DNA of 64,000 bases, taken from contig NZ_JAPELX010000001.1 in assembly GCF_026343335.1 (NCBI RefSeq), positions 7,812,001-7,876,000 of the forward strand. The letters run 5' to 3'. The DNA is from Streptomyces sp. NBC_00078. Its GTDB lineage: Bacteria; Actinomycetota; Actinomycetes; Streptomycetales; Streptomycetaceae. This document shows, in pieces, positions 8,395-17,573 of this stretch. Position 1 is the stretch's first letter. Every line of letters begins with the position of its first letter. The position numbers and the translations under genes are program-made. The notes below the pieces were generated by a model. The model was not told the origin of the DNA and searched no databases. It was given only the letters and a program-made list of their open reading frames with translations.

Positions 8395-11300
8395 ATGAAA
8401 CCCCCCACCGTTCCACGACACAGAGCAGCGGCCGTCGTCCTGTTCGTCCTCGCGGTCGTCCTCGGACTCACCCACCCCGTGGCCGTCGCGGGGCCGCAGA
8501 GCGCCTCACGTGCCGCCGCCCTCATCGACGTACGCGACTACGGCGCAAAGGGAGACGGCTCCGCCAACGACACACCGGCCATCAACAAGGCGATCACTGC
8601 GGCGAGTTCGGCCAGTGGCGGCGGCACCGTCCGCTTCCCCGCCGGCAGCTACAAGTCCAGGAACACCATCCACATGAAGAGCCATGTGACGCTCCAGGTC
8701 GACAGGGGCGCCACGATCCAGGGTTCCAGCGCCGACACCTACGACAAGGCCGAGTCCAACCCGTACGACGCCTACCAGGACTACGGGCACAGCCACTTCC
8801 ACGACGCGATGATCTACGGCGACAAGCTGACCGACATCGGCTTCGTCGGGCAGGGCGTGATCGACGGCATGGGCGACCTGATCACCGGCAACCCCAGGCC
8901 CGGCGAGGCCGACAAGATCATCTCGCTGACGCGCTGCGACGGGCTCCGCATCGGGGACGGGCTCACCCTCCGCCGCGGCGGCCACTTCGCGGCCCTCGTC
9001 AACGGCTGCGAGAACGTCACGTCGGACCACCTCACCATCGACACGGCCGGCGACCGCGACGGCTGGAACGTCATCTCCACCACGGACGTCACGATCACCA
9101 ACGCCCACATCGAGGCCAACGACGACGCGCTGGTCTTCAAGAGCGACTACGCCCTCGGCGCCAAGCTCGCCAACGGCCACGTACGCGTCAACGACTCCTA
9201 TCTGTCCGCCCGTTGCTGCAACGCCCTGATGTTCGGCTCCGAGACCTGCGGCGACTTCTCGGACTACCGCTTCGAGAACATCCGCATCGACGGCGCCGAC
9301 AAGTCAGGGCTCGGCATGGTGTCGATGGACGGCGCGAAGATCTCCGACGTCCACTACCGCGACATCACGATGAGAGACGTCCACTCGCCGATCATGCAGA
9401 AGATCGGTACCCGAAAGCGCTGCGGCAACAGTCCCGGCGTCGGATCGATCAGCGACATCACGTACGACGACATCACGGCGACCGGCAACAGCCCGTCCTT
9501 CAGCCCGACTCTGTGGGGTGAGACCGGCCACCGCATCGACGGCGTCACCTTCAACAAGGTCGACATCACGGTTCCCGGCGGCAACGGCACCATGTCCACC
9601 GCGGTGCCGGGCAACGACCCCAACGACTACAACCCCAAGAGCATCGGCACCCGGCCGGCGTACGGCTGGTACCTGCACAACGCCGACAACGTCCACTTCA
9701 CCGACAGCTCGGTGAAGTTCGCGGCGAACGACGGCAGGCCGGCCGTCATCGCCAACGCCGCGAGCGGCATCCGTCTCACCCGGTTCACCGCGCAGAAGGG
9801 CAGCAACTCGCCGCACGACGTGGGCTTCCAGAACGTCACGGGCTACTGCCTGAGCGACAGCCACACCACCTCCGGCGGTGCGCTGCGGGTGTCGGGCAGC
9901 GGGTCGGGCGAGGACTGCGGCCCGAGTCCGGTCGTGAAGCCGCTCGACCTCGACAACCCCCGCCAGGACTTCCTCCGCGCCTCCGTCGGCGGCCTCTTCC
10001 TGCACTGGGGCCTGCGCACGGCGTCCGCCCACACCAGCTGCTCCGCCTGGGAGAAGGACGTCACGGACGGCGGCTGGACCCCGGACTACTGGGTGAAGGA
10101 GGCGCAGAAGCTGCACACCCAGTACCTGGTCCTCGCCACCTTCCACAGCCGCCTAGGCTACGCCCGCCCCTGGCCCTCGAAGATTCCCGGCTCCTGCTCC
10201 ACCAAGCGGGACTTCCTCGGTGAACTGATCACCGCGGCCAAGGCCAAGGGCATGAAGGTCATCCTCTACATGACCGACGATCCCCAGTGGCACGACGAGG
10301 GCGGCCACGAGTGGCTCGACTCGGCTGCCTACTCCGCACACAAGGGCAAGAACGTCGACCTGACCACCCGCGACGGCTTCGGGCAGTTCAGCTACGACAA
10401 CTTCTTCGAAGTCATGGACCGCTATCCCGACCTCGGCGGCTTCTGGATCGACAACGACAACGCGTACTGGGAGAGCCACGACCTCTACCAGCAGATCTAC
10501 CAGAAGCGCCCGAACTACACGCTCAGCAACAACAACGAAGACACGCCGATCATGGACATGATCAGCAATGAGCAGAAGACGGGAATGACGCCCGCCTACG
10601 ACTACCCGCAGGCCATCTACACCGCCCAACCCCGCCTGACCGAGGCCGACTTCAAGCTGCCCTCGACCGGCGCCTGGTGGTACGACGGCTCCGACCCGGC
10701 CGTCGACAAGAAGCTCACCCTCGGCCGGCTGATCACCAACGCGGGCTCCTCCGTGAAGGCCCTGATGGCCGAGACCGCCCAGGTCAACGGGAAGTTCCCC
10801 GGCAACCAGGCGTCCTTCAACACCTTCGCGAACTCCTATCTCGGGCCCATCTGGGAGTCCCTGCACGGCACCGAGGGCGGCGGTTACATGTATGGCGGCC
10901 TCAAGCCCGGATTCTGGAACGACGGTGCGCACGGTGTCACGACCATCAGCAAGACGGACCCGAACCGGCAGTACGTGCACGTCCTGACCCCGCCCAGTAC
11001 CAGCACCCTGCGTATCCGCGACAACGGCTACCGCATCGCCTCCGTCACCAACCTCCGTACGGGAGCGGCGGTTTCGTGGTCGCAGTCGGGCGGCGTGCTG
11101 ACGCTGACCGGACTCGGCGGCTGGGACCCGTACGACACCGTCTTCAAGGTCGTCACCGCCGGACGGCAGGGCATCCTCACCGGCGTCGACGTGAGCGCGA
11201 GTGCCTCCGCGAGCGGACACGCCGGGCCGGCCGCCGGCGACGGCGACCACCTCACCTACTGGGACAACAACAAGAAGCTGCCCGTGAACCTCACCTTCGA

Positions 11301-11646
11301 CCTCGGCTCGGCCAGGAAGGTCCAGTACGTCGGGCTCAACCAGCGCGAGGACTCCGTCGCCTACGCCCGCTCGGACACCGAGCAGTCGGCGCGGATCAAG
11401 GACTACAAGGTGTACCTGAGCAACGACGGCTCGACCTGGGGGAGCGCGGTCAAGGCAGGGCAGCTCCCAAGCCGCCGCGGAATGCAGGGCATCGACCTCA
11501 CCGCGGCCACCTCCCGCTACGTCCGCCTGGAGGTCGACACCACCTGGGCCGCGTCCAGCGACGCCACACGCTACAAGCGGCTGCGGATCGACGAGGCATG
11601 GATCGGCACCAGCTACGCGACGCCCGTGAACGGGGGACATTCGTGA
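8395..11646 (+). CDS. Secreted two-enzyme fusion: GH28-like beta-helix + GH29-like fucosidase + F5/8C domain
   Basis: 1083 aa after RBS GAGGAG. Signal peptide ~1-35. Residues ~43-500 form a right-handed beta-helix of the polygalacturonase type (DVRDYGAKGDGSANDT, repeated N-x-x-h turns) with the paired catalytic aspartates at 243-244 (EANDDALVFKS). Residues ~525-890 look like a GH29 alpha-L-fucosidase barrel: LFLHWGLRT, KLHTQYLVLATFHSR, MKVILYMTDDP and GGFWIDNDN, with the probable nucleophile Asp686. Residues ~915-1078 are an F5/8-type C/CBM32-like lectin domain. Joining two different catalytic domains suggests attack on a fucosylated acidic glycan. It overlaps the next gene by 4 bp (GTGA). 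Confidence 0.75.
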   Translation: MKPPTVPRHRAAAVVLFVLAVVLGLTHPVAVAGPQSASRAAALIDVRDYGAKGDGSANDTPAINKAITAASSASGGGTVRFPAGSYKSRNTIHMKSHVTLQVDRGATIQGSSADTYDKAESNPYDAYQDYGHSHFHDAMIYGDKLTDIGFVGQGVIDGMGDLITGNPRPGEADKIISLTRCDGLRIGDGLTLRRGGHFAALVNGCENVTSDHLTIDTAGDRDGWNVISTTDVTITNAHIEANDDALVFKSDYALGAKLANGHVRVNDSYLSARCCNALMFGSETCGDFSDYRFENIRIDGADKSGLGMVSMDGAKISDVHYRDITMRDVHSPIMQKIGTRKRCGNSPGVGSISDITYDDITATGNSPSFSPTLWGETGHRIDGVTFNKVDITVPGGNGTMSTAVPGNDPNDYNPKSIGTRPAYGWYLHNADNVHFTDSSVKFAANDGRPAVIANAASGIRLTRFTAQKGSNSPHDVGFQNVTGYCLSDSHTTSGGALRVSGSGSGEDCGPSPVVKPLDLDNPRQDFLRASVGGLFLHWGLRTASAHTSCSAWEKDVTDGGWTPDYWVKEAQKLHTQYLVLATFHSRLGYARPWPSKIPGSCSTKRDFLGELITAAKAKGMKVILYMTDDPQWHDEGGHEWLDSAAYSAHKGKNVDLTTRDGFGQFSYDNFFEVMDRYPDLGGFWIDNDNAYWESHDLYQQIYQKRPNYTLSNNNEDTPIMDMISNEQKTGMTPAYDYPQAIYTAQPRLTEADFKLPSTGAWWYDGSDPAVDKKLTLGRLITNAGSSVKALMAETAQVNGKFPGNQASFNTFANSYLGPIWESLHGTEGGGYMYGGLKPGFWNDGAHGVTTISKTDPNRQYVHVLTPPSTSTLRIRDNGYRIASVTNLRTGAAVSWSQSGGVLTLTGLGGWDPYDTVFKVVTAGRQGILTGVDVSASASASGHAGPAAGDGDHLTYWDNNKKLPVNLTFDLGSARKVQYVGLNQREDSVAYARSDTEQSARIKDYKVYLSNDGSTWGSAVKAGQLPSRRGMQGIDLTAATSRYVRLEVDTTWAASSDATRYKRLRIDEAWIGTSYATPVNGGHS

Positions 11647-13103
11647 TTCGGACCAGATCACTCACGGCGGCCGTGGCCGGCCTGCTCGTCGCCGCCGCCG
11701 TGCCGCTCATGGGCGCCGCACACACGGCGGCCGCCTCCGACAACGGCCAGTCGGTCCGCCCCGCCATGGGCTGGAGCAGCTGGAGTTTCGTGCGCCGCAC
11801 GCCGACCGAGGCGAAGATCAAGGCCCAGGCGGACGCGCTCGTGTCGAGCGGCCTCAAGGACCACGGCTTCGTCTACGTCAACCTCGACGACTTCTGGCAG
11901 AAGTGCGACTCGAACGGCTTCGCCGTCGACAACTACGGCCGCTGGAGCGCCGATTCGGCCAAGTTCCCGGGCGGCATCAAGGCACTGGCCGACTACGTCC
12001 ACTCCAAGGGCCTGAAGTTCGGCTTCTATGTGACGCCCGGCATCGCCAAGAACGCCGTCACCAGGAACACGCCGATCGAGGGGACCTCGTACCACGCGAA
12101 GGACATCGCGGACACCTCGAAGACCGAGAAGAACTACAACTGCAAGAACATGTACTACATCGACTACTCCAAGCCGGGTGCGCAGGAGTTCGTCAACTCG
12201 TGGGCCAGGCAGTTCGCCTCATGGGGAGTCGACTACCTGAAGATCGACGGAGTGGGCAGCCAGGACATCCCCGATGTGCAGGCCTGGGACAAGGCCCTGC
12301 GGGCGAGCGGACGGCCCATCGACTTCGCGCTCTCCAACAACCTGCCGATCGCCGACGCCACCACCTGGCGGGGGCTCGCCAACAGCTGGCGCACCCAGGG
12401 CGACGTCGAATGCTACTGCGGGCCCGGTTCCAACGGCAGCGGCTATCCGCTCACCGACTGGTCGCACGTCTCTGCCCGCTTCAACACGGCCGCCTCCTGG
12501 CAGCCGTACGCAGGTCCGGGCGGCTGGAACGACCAGGACTCGCTGGAGATCGGCAACGGCGACCAGGCCGGCCTCACCGCGGACCAGCGCCGCTCCCATT
12601 TCACCTTGTGGGCGATGGCCGCCTCGCCGTTGCTCCTGGGCACCGACCTCACTCACCTCGACTCCGTCGACAAGGCGATGCTCACCAACGACCGGCTGAT
12701 CGGTGTGGACCAGGACGGGGTGGCCGCGAAGCGGGTTGTGAACAGTGGTGTCAAGCAGGTCTTCAGTAAACGGGAGAACAGCGGCGAGTACGTGGTCGCG
12801 CTGTTCAACACCGGAACGTCCGGAAACGCCACGGTCGGTGTGAACTGGTCGCAGGTCGGCTTCACCGGTTCCGGAGACGTCACCGACCTGTGGTCCGGCG
12901 CACACAAGGGCGTGACCGCAAACTCGTACAGCGCAACGCTGCGACCCGGCGAAACGCGACTTGTGCGGGTGAAGCCGGTTCCCAGCGACAACGTTTCTGC
13001 AGTCTCGGCGACCACCGCGGCCGCTCCCGGCATGGCCGTCGCCCCCTACGAATACCTCGGCTGGGGCAACCCGCAGAACCCCGCCTCCCAGTGCACGGGT
13101 TGA
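11643..13103 (+). CDS. Secreted alpha-galactosidase, GH27, with truncated C-terminal appendage
   Basis: 486 aa from the GTG overlapping the previous stop. Signal peptide VIRTRSLTAAVAGLLVAAAV ends near TAAAS. GH27 hallmarks: PAMGWSSWSF, YVNLDDFWQ, KFGFYVTPGI, DYLKIDGVGS with the nucleophile Asp at ~202, and GPGGWNDQDSLEIGN, then a C-terminal beta domain to about residue 455. The last ~20 residues (APYEYLGWGNPQNP...) match the opening of a GH18 chitinase-like domain seen in other Streptomyces secreted proteins but then stop. So the protein seems to have lost a downstream module. Confidence 0.85.
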   Translation: MIRTRSLTAAVAGLLVAAAVPLMGAAHTAAASDNGQSVRPAMGWSSWSFVRRTPTEAKIKAQADALVSSGLKDHGFVYVNLDDFWQKCDSNGFAVDNYGRWSADSAKFPGGIKALADYVHSKGLKFGFYVTPGIAKNAVTRNTPIEGTSYHAKDIADTSKTEKNYNCKNMYYIDYSKPGAQEFVNSWARQFASWGVDYLKIDGVGSQDIPDVQAWDKALRASGRPIDFALSNNLPIADATTWRGLANSWRTQGDVECYCGPGSNGSGYPLTDWSHVSARFNTAASWQPYAGPGGWNDQDSLEIGNGDQAGLTADQRRSHFTLWAMAASPLLLGTDLTHLDSVDKAMLTNDRLIGVDQDGVAAKRVVNSGVKQVFSKRENSGEYVVALFNTGTSGNATVGVNWSQVGFTGSGDVTDLWSGAHKGVTANSYSATLRPGETRLVRVKPVPSDNVSAVSATTAAAPGMAVAPYEYLGWGNPQNPASQCTG

Positions 13104-13114
13104 GGGGAACACCC

Positions 13115-15145
13115 ATGAATCTGAAGAGAGTTCTGCCCTACGGCGTGGCCGCGGCCCTCGCCCTGCCCCTCGCGGGGCTGGGCCAGGGCACCGCGCTCGC
13201 CGCCACCGACTACCAGGCCGAGAACGCCCAGATCTCCCAGGGCACTGTGGCCACCAACCACACCGGATACACGGGCACCGGCTTCGTCGACTACACCAAC
13301 GTCAGGGGTTCCTCCGTCGAGTTCACGGTGAGCGCGGCCTCCGCGGGCACCTCGGCGGTGACCTTCCGGTACGCCAACGGGACGTCCGTGGACCGCCCGA
13401 TGGACATCTCGGTGGGCGGCACGGTCGTCGCCTCCGGTGTGTCCTTCCCGGCCACCGCCGACTGGAACACCTGGACCACCAAGACCGTCAACGTCCCGCT
13501 CACCGCCGGCTCCGACAAGATCCGCGCGACCGCCACCACCGCGAACGGCGGCCCCAACCTCGACCGGATCAGCGTCGACGCGGCGGCCGACGCCCAGGCC
13601 CCGACCCGCCCCGGCCGGCCCAGCTGCTCCGACATCGGGGAAGACACGCTCACCCTGGCCTGGGGTGCCTCGACGGACAACGTGGCCGTGACGGCGTACG
13701 ACCTCTACGAGCACGGCAACAAGATCGGTGAGGCGCCGGGGAGTTCGACCTCCAGGGCGTTGACCGGGCTGACCCCGAACACCACCTACGACCTCACCGT
13801 CATCGCCCGCGACGCGGCGGGCAACACCTCATCCGCCAGCCCCGTCGTCGACTGCACCACCAAGCCCAGCTCCGACACCACCCCGCCGACCAGGCCGGGC
13901 ACGCTCTCCGCCGCCGGCGTCACGGCGAACAGCGCCGACCTGACGTGGGGTGCCTCAACGGACGACCGGGCCGTCGTCGCCTACGACGTGCGCAGCGACA
14001 GCACCGTCTACAAGACCGTCACCGCCGGTACCTCCACGACGCTCACCGGGCTCGCCTGCAACAGCCCGTACTCGCTGAACGTGGCCGCCCGTGACGCCGC
14101 GGGCAATGTCTCACCGCAGAGCAGCACGGTGAGCTTCACGACCAAGGCGTGCGCGACGGACGGCGGCGTCCCGTCCTCCGTCTCCACCCTCTCCACCGGC
14201 TGGACCATCCCCTGGGGCACCTACTGGATGCCCGACGGAAAGACAGCGCTGGTCACCGAGCGGGACGACTTCCGGGTCTGGAAGGTGACCAAGGACGGTA
14301 CGCGGACCCAGGTCGGCAAGGTCCCCAACGCCGTCACCACCAACGGCGAGGGCGGTCTGCTCGGCGTGGCGGCCGACCCCGAATGGGACACCAACCACTA
14401 CGTCTACTTCATGCACACCGCGTCCGAGGGCAACCGCGTGGTCCGCATGACCTACGACGGCACGACGCTCAGCGGCTACAAGGTCCTGCTCCAGGGCATC
14501 AAGAAGAGCCGCTACCACAACGGCGGCCGCCTCCTCTTCGGTCCCGATGGCTACCTCTACGTCTCCACCGGCGAGGCCCAGACGCCCGACCTCGCGCAGG
14601 ACAAGAACTCCCTCAACGGCAAGATCCTGCGCATGACGACGGACGGGAAGGCGGCCCCCGGCAACCCGTTCGGCAACTACGTCTACAGCCTCGGCCACCG
14701 CAACCCGCAAGGCCTCGCCTTCGACCGCAACGGCCGCCTGTGGGAAGCGGAGTTCGGCAACAGCTCCAAGGACGAGCTGAACCTCATCAAGCCGGGCGCC
14801 AACTACGGCTGGCCCACCTGCGAGGGCAACTGCAACGTCTCCGGGATGACCAACCCGAAGGCCACCTGGAACGTCTCCGAGGCCTCGCCCAGCGGCATCG
14901 CGATCGTCCGCAACGTCGTCTACATGGCGTCGCTGCGCGGCGAACGGCTGTGGCGGATCCCGATCAACGGCGACAACGAGAGCGTCGGCACACCGACGGC
15001 GTACTACGTGGGAACGTACGGCCGTCTGCGGACCGTGACCAAGGTGCCGGGCTCCGACCAGCTGTGGCTGTCGACCACCAACTGCGACAACAACGGAAAC
15101 GAGCCGGACGGATCGGACAAGCTGCTGCGGGTGAACATCAGCTGA
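13115..15145 (+). CDS. Secreted PQQ-dependent sugar dehydrogenase (GSDH/AA12-like) with CBM and two Fn3 domains
   Basis: 676 aa, ATG 11 bp after the GH27 stop with GAGGGGAAC ahead. Layout: signal peptide (1-29, ...ALAAT); a CBM35/CBM6-like carbohydrate-binding domain ~31-155 (YQAENAQISQG, HTGYTGTGFVDY); two fibronectin type III repeats ~165-255 and ~262-350 (each with LTWGASTD and AARDAAGN); and a six-bladed GSDH propeller ~355-676. Propeller motifs: EGGLLGVAADPEW, YHNGGRLLFGPDG, YVSTGE, GHRNPQGLAFDR and GANYGWPTC. The family uses PQQ as cofactor and oxidises sugars or sorbosone-type aldehydes. It ends the operon that starts with pqqA. Confidence 0.85.
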   Translation: MNLKRVLPYGVAAALALPLAGLGQGTALAATDYQAENAQISQGTVATNHTGYTGTGFVDYTNVRGSSVEFTVSAASAGTSAVTFRYANGTSVDRPMDISVGGTVVASGVSFPATADWNTWTTKTVNVPLTAGSDKIRATATTANGGPNLDRISVDAAADAQAPTRPGRPSCSDIGEDTLTLAWGASTDNVAVTAYDLYEHGNKIGEAPGSSTSRALTGLTPNTTYDLTVIARDAAGNTSSASPVVDCTTKPSSDTTPPTRPGTLSAAGVTANSADLTWGASTDDRAVVAYDVRSDSTVYKTVTAGTSTTLTGLACNSPYSLNVAARDAAGNVSPQSSTVSFTTKACATDGGVPSSVSTLSTGWTIPWGTYWMPDGKTALVTERDDFRVWKVTKDGTRTQVGKVPNAVTTNGEGGLLGVAADPEWDTNHYVYFMHTASEGNRVVRMTYDGTTLSGYKVLLQGIKKSRYHNGGRLLFGPDGYLYVSTGEAQTPDLAQDKNSLNGKILRMTTDGKAAPGNPFGNYVYSLGHRNPQGLAFDRNGRLWEAEFGNSSKDELNLIKPGANYGWPTCEGNCNVSGMTNPKATWNVSEASPSGIAIVRNVVYMASLRGERLWRIPINGDNESVGTPTAYYVGTYGRLRTVTKVPGSDQLWLSTTNCDNNGNEPDGSDKLLRVNIS

Positions 15146-15154
15146 GCGAACATC

Positions 15155-15173
15155 GCCTGACGTGACGTCAGGC
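15155..15173. terminator. Short perfect hairpin between convergent operon and fadD-like gene
   Basis: GCCTGACGT-G-ACGTCAGGC is a fully palindromic 19-mer starting 10 bp after the dehydrogenase stop and running over the stop codon of the convergent acyl-CoA synthetase gene (15168). Probably a bidirectional terminator. Confidence 0.6.
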
Positions 15174-16994
15174 CCGGTAGAGCGCCTCTACCTCGTTGGC
15201 GTAGGCGTTCTCGATGGCCTTCCGCTTCAGCTTCAGGGACGGGGTCAGCAGACCGTGTTCCTCGGTGAACGGCTGGGCCAGTATGCGGAAGGTACGGATC
15301 GACTCGGCCTGGGAGACGAGGGTGTTGGCGGCGACCACCGCACGCCGCACCTCCGTCTCCAGGTCGGCGTCGCGTACCAGCTGGGCCGGTGACATCTGCG
15401 GCTTGCCGCGCATCGTCAGCCAGTGCTCGACGGCCTCCTGGTCGAGGGTGACCAGGGCGGCGATGTACGGGCGGTCGTTGCCGACGACGATGCACTGGTT
15501 GACCAGCGGATGGTCGCGGACACGCTCCTCCAGCACCGCGGGCGAGACGCTCTTGCCGCCGGAGGTCACGAGGATCTCCTTCTTGCGGCCGGTGATGGTG
15601 AGGTAGCCGTCCTCGTCGAGGGCGCCCAGGTCGCCGGTGGCCAGCCAGCCGTCGTGCAGGGTCGCGTCGGTGGCCTTCTGGTTGTTCAGATAACCCTGGA
15701 AGATGTTGGCGCCGTGCAGCCAGATCTCGGCGTCGTCCCCGATGTGCACGGTGACACCCGGGATGGGCTGCCCCACGGTGCCGTAACGGGTGCGCCCGGG
15801 CGGGTTGGCGGTCGCGGCCGCCGTCGACTCCGTGAGGCCGTAGCCCTCGTAGATCTGCACACCCGCGCCCGCGAAGAACAGGCCGAGCCGCCGGTCCATC
15901 GCCGAGCCGCCCGAGATGGCGTTGCGGAGGCGACCGCCCATCGCGGCCCGGACTTTGGAGTACACGAGCTTGTCGAACAGCTGGTGCTGCATGCGCAGCC
16001 CCGCCGACGGGCCCGGGCCGATGCCCCAGGACCTCGCCTCGACGGCGTCCGCGTACTTCACGGCGACCTCGACGGCCTTCTCGAACGGCCCCGCCTTGCC
16101 TTCCTTCTCGGCCTTCCGGCGGGAGGCGTTGAAGACCTTCTCGAAGATGTACGGCACCGCGAGGATGAACGTCGGCTTGAACACCTGCAGGTCCGGCAGC
16201 AGTGCGGCGGCGTTCAGCTGCGGCTGGTGGCCGAAGCGTATCCCGTGGCGGATCGCGGTGACCTGCACCATCCGCCCGAAGACGTGCGCGAGCGGCAGGA
16301 ACAGCAGTGTCGCCGCCTCGTCGCCCTTCTTGGAGTGGAACACCGGCCCCATGTGCTCGGCGACCGTGTCCGCCTCGTACATGAAGTTGGCGTGCGTGAT
16401 GACGCAGCCCTTGGGGCGGCCCGTGGTGCCCGAGGTGTAGATGACCGTCGCCGTCGAGTCGGGCGTGACCGCCTGACGGTGCCGGTGGACCACGCCGTCG
16501 TCGATGTGCGCGCCGGCGTCGTAGAGATCCTGCACGGCGTTGGAGTCGAGCTGCCACAGCTGGTGCAGGTGCGGCAGCCGGTCGATGACGGTGGCGATCG
16601 TCATCGCGTGGTCCTCGTGCTCCACGACCGCCGCCGTGCACTCGGCGTCGTACAGCGCCCAGAAGCACTGCTCGGCCGACGACGTGGGATAGATCGGCAC
16701 CACCTGCGCGCCGATCGTCCACAGCGCGAAGTCGAAGAGGGTCCACTCGTAGCGGGTTCGGGACATGATCGCGACGCGGTCGCCGAACCGGATGCCGCGG
16801 GCGAGCAGCCCCTTGGCGAGGGCCAGCACCTCGTCCCGGAACTCGGCCGAGGTCACGTCACGCCACTGTTCCTGCTCGTCCTTGCGGCCGAGAGCGATAT
16901 GGAGCGGGTTGTCCTGGGCACGCTCGAAGACGACGTCGGCCAGACCGCCCACCGGCGGTGACAACGCCAACGGAGGGTTGGTGAACTCGCGCAA
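15168..16994 (-). CDS. Long-chain fatty acid-CoA ligase (AMP-binding)
   Basis: 608 aa from the TTG at 16994 (LREFTNPPLALSPPVGG), preceded by GGAGCGGGGT; this start matches where the conserved protein begins. A GTG at 17033 is an alternative. ANL-superfamily motifs: P-loop YTSGTTGRPKGC, GYGLTES, the adenylate-binding TGDLG and the hinge GRKKEILVTSGGK; the C-terminal lid ends in KLKRKAIE. Activates fatty acids to acyl-CoA for lipid metabolism. Stand-alone gene; the mainly hydrophobic-pocket LPLAHVFGRM segment is typical of FadD15-like enzymes. Confidence 0.9.
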   Translation of the reverse strand: MREFTNPPLALSPPVGGLADVVFERAQDNPLHIALGRKDEQEQWRDVTSAEFRDEVLALAKGLLARGIRFGDRVAIMSRTRYEWTLFDFALWTIGAQVVPIYPTSSAEQCFWALYDAECTAAVVEHEDHAMTIATVIDRLPHLHQLWQLDSNAVQDLYDAGAHIDDGVVHRHRQAVTPDSTATVIYTSGTTGRPKGCVITHANFMYEADTVAEHMGPVFHSKKGDEAATLLFLPLAHVFGRMVQVTAIRHGIRFGHQPQLNAAALLPDLQVFKPTFILAVPYIFEKVFNASRRKAEKEGKAGPFEKAVEVAVKYADAVEARSWGIGPGPSAGLRMQHQLFDKLVYSKVRAAMGGRLRNAISGGSAMDRRLGLFFAGAGVQIYEGYGLTESTAAATANPPGRTRYGTVGQPIPGVTVHIGDDAEIWLHGANIFQGYLNNQKATDATLHDGWLATGDLGALDEDGYLTITGRKKEILVTSGGKSVSPAVLEERVRDHPLVNQCIVVGNDRPYIAALVTLDQEAVEHWLTMRGKPQMSPAQLVRDADLETEVRRAVVAANTLVSQAESIRTFRILAQPFTEEHGLLTPSLKLKRKAIENAYANEVEALYRA

Positions 16995-17240
16995 ACCCCG
17001 CTCCCCGCTCCTCAGCGTCCTGTAATGAGTCACACTCCGTGCAGCGCCGTGAAAGCTACCCCACACGAAGAGAGGGCGGGAGGGGGGTCGTAGCCGGGCG
17101 GTGTCCACGTACGCGCCGGTCACGGCCGGGAAAATGCGCTCACATCAGGAAGGGTCGGACAGAAAACTGACGGTTGAGTAAGTTTCGGTCCCGTAATCTC
17201 CACCGAATCTGTACGACCTCGCTGCGGCCCCTGCCGCACG

Positions 17241-17480
17241 TCAGCGGCCGCGTCCGCGGGAGCCGATCCTCTCCTCCGCCGGCGTAGGAACGGCGGATCC
17301 GGTCACTCCCATCCGGGGCGCCCGCACCGTCCTGACCAGCGCGGCAACGAGGGCTCCCGCGGCCGTCGCGGTCAGTCCCGCCACCACCGCCGCCGAGTTG
17401 AGCCCAGCGGCGAACGCGGCACTCCGGTGTCACCGCGACCGCGGCCGTCAGGAGCACCGCCGATCTCTACGCCTACCTCA
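17241..17480 (-). pseudogene. Remnant of an MFS transporter C-terminus, frameshifted
   Basis: On the reverse strand one frame gives VLLTAAVAVTPE and, after a +1 shift at that point, the next frame gives SAAFAAGLNSAAVVAGLTAT followed by a hydrophobic AGALVAALVRTV and a short basic tail to TGA at 17241. This is the last transmembrane helix and tail of a DHA2-type efflux protein. No start or upstream body survives. On the + strand at 17480-17578 another open tail (HVEATPFLRSVKQWTYRQRPR, stop at 17576) also looks like a decayed gene end, family not recognised. Confidence 0.5.
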
Positions 17481-17573
17481 GTGGCCCCTGGGGCGCCAGG
17501 AGGGTGTCCAGCACGTGGAGGCGACGCCGTTTCTGCGCAGCGTCAAGCAGTGGACGTACCGGCAGCGGCCTCG

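Noticed and set aside
17140..17457. 105-codon reverse frame near 17.3 kb as a gene
   Set aside because: It reads across the frameshift of an MFS remnant and has no conserved sequence beyond the first dozen residues.
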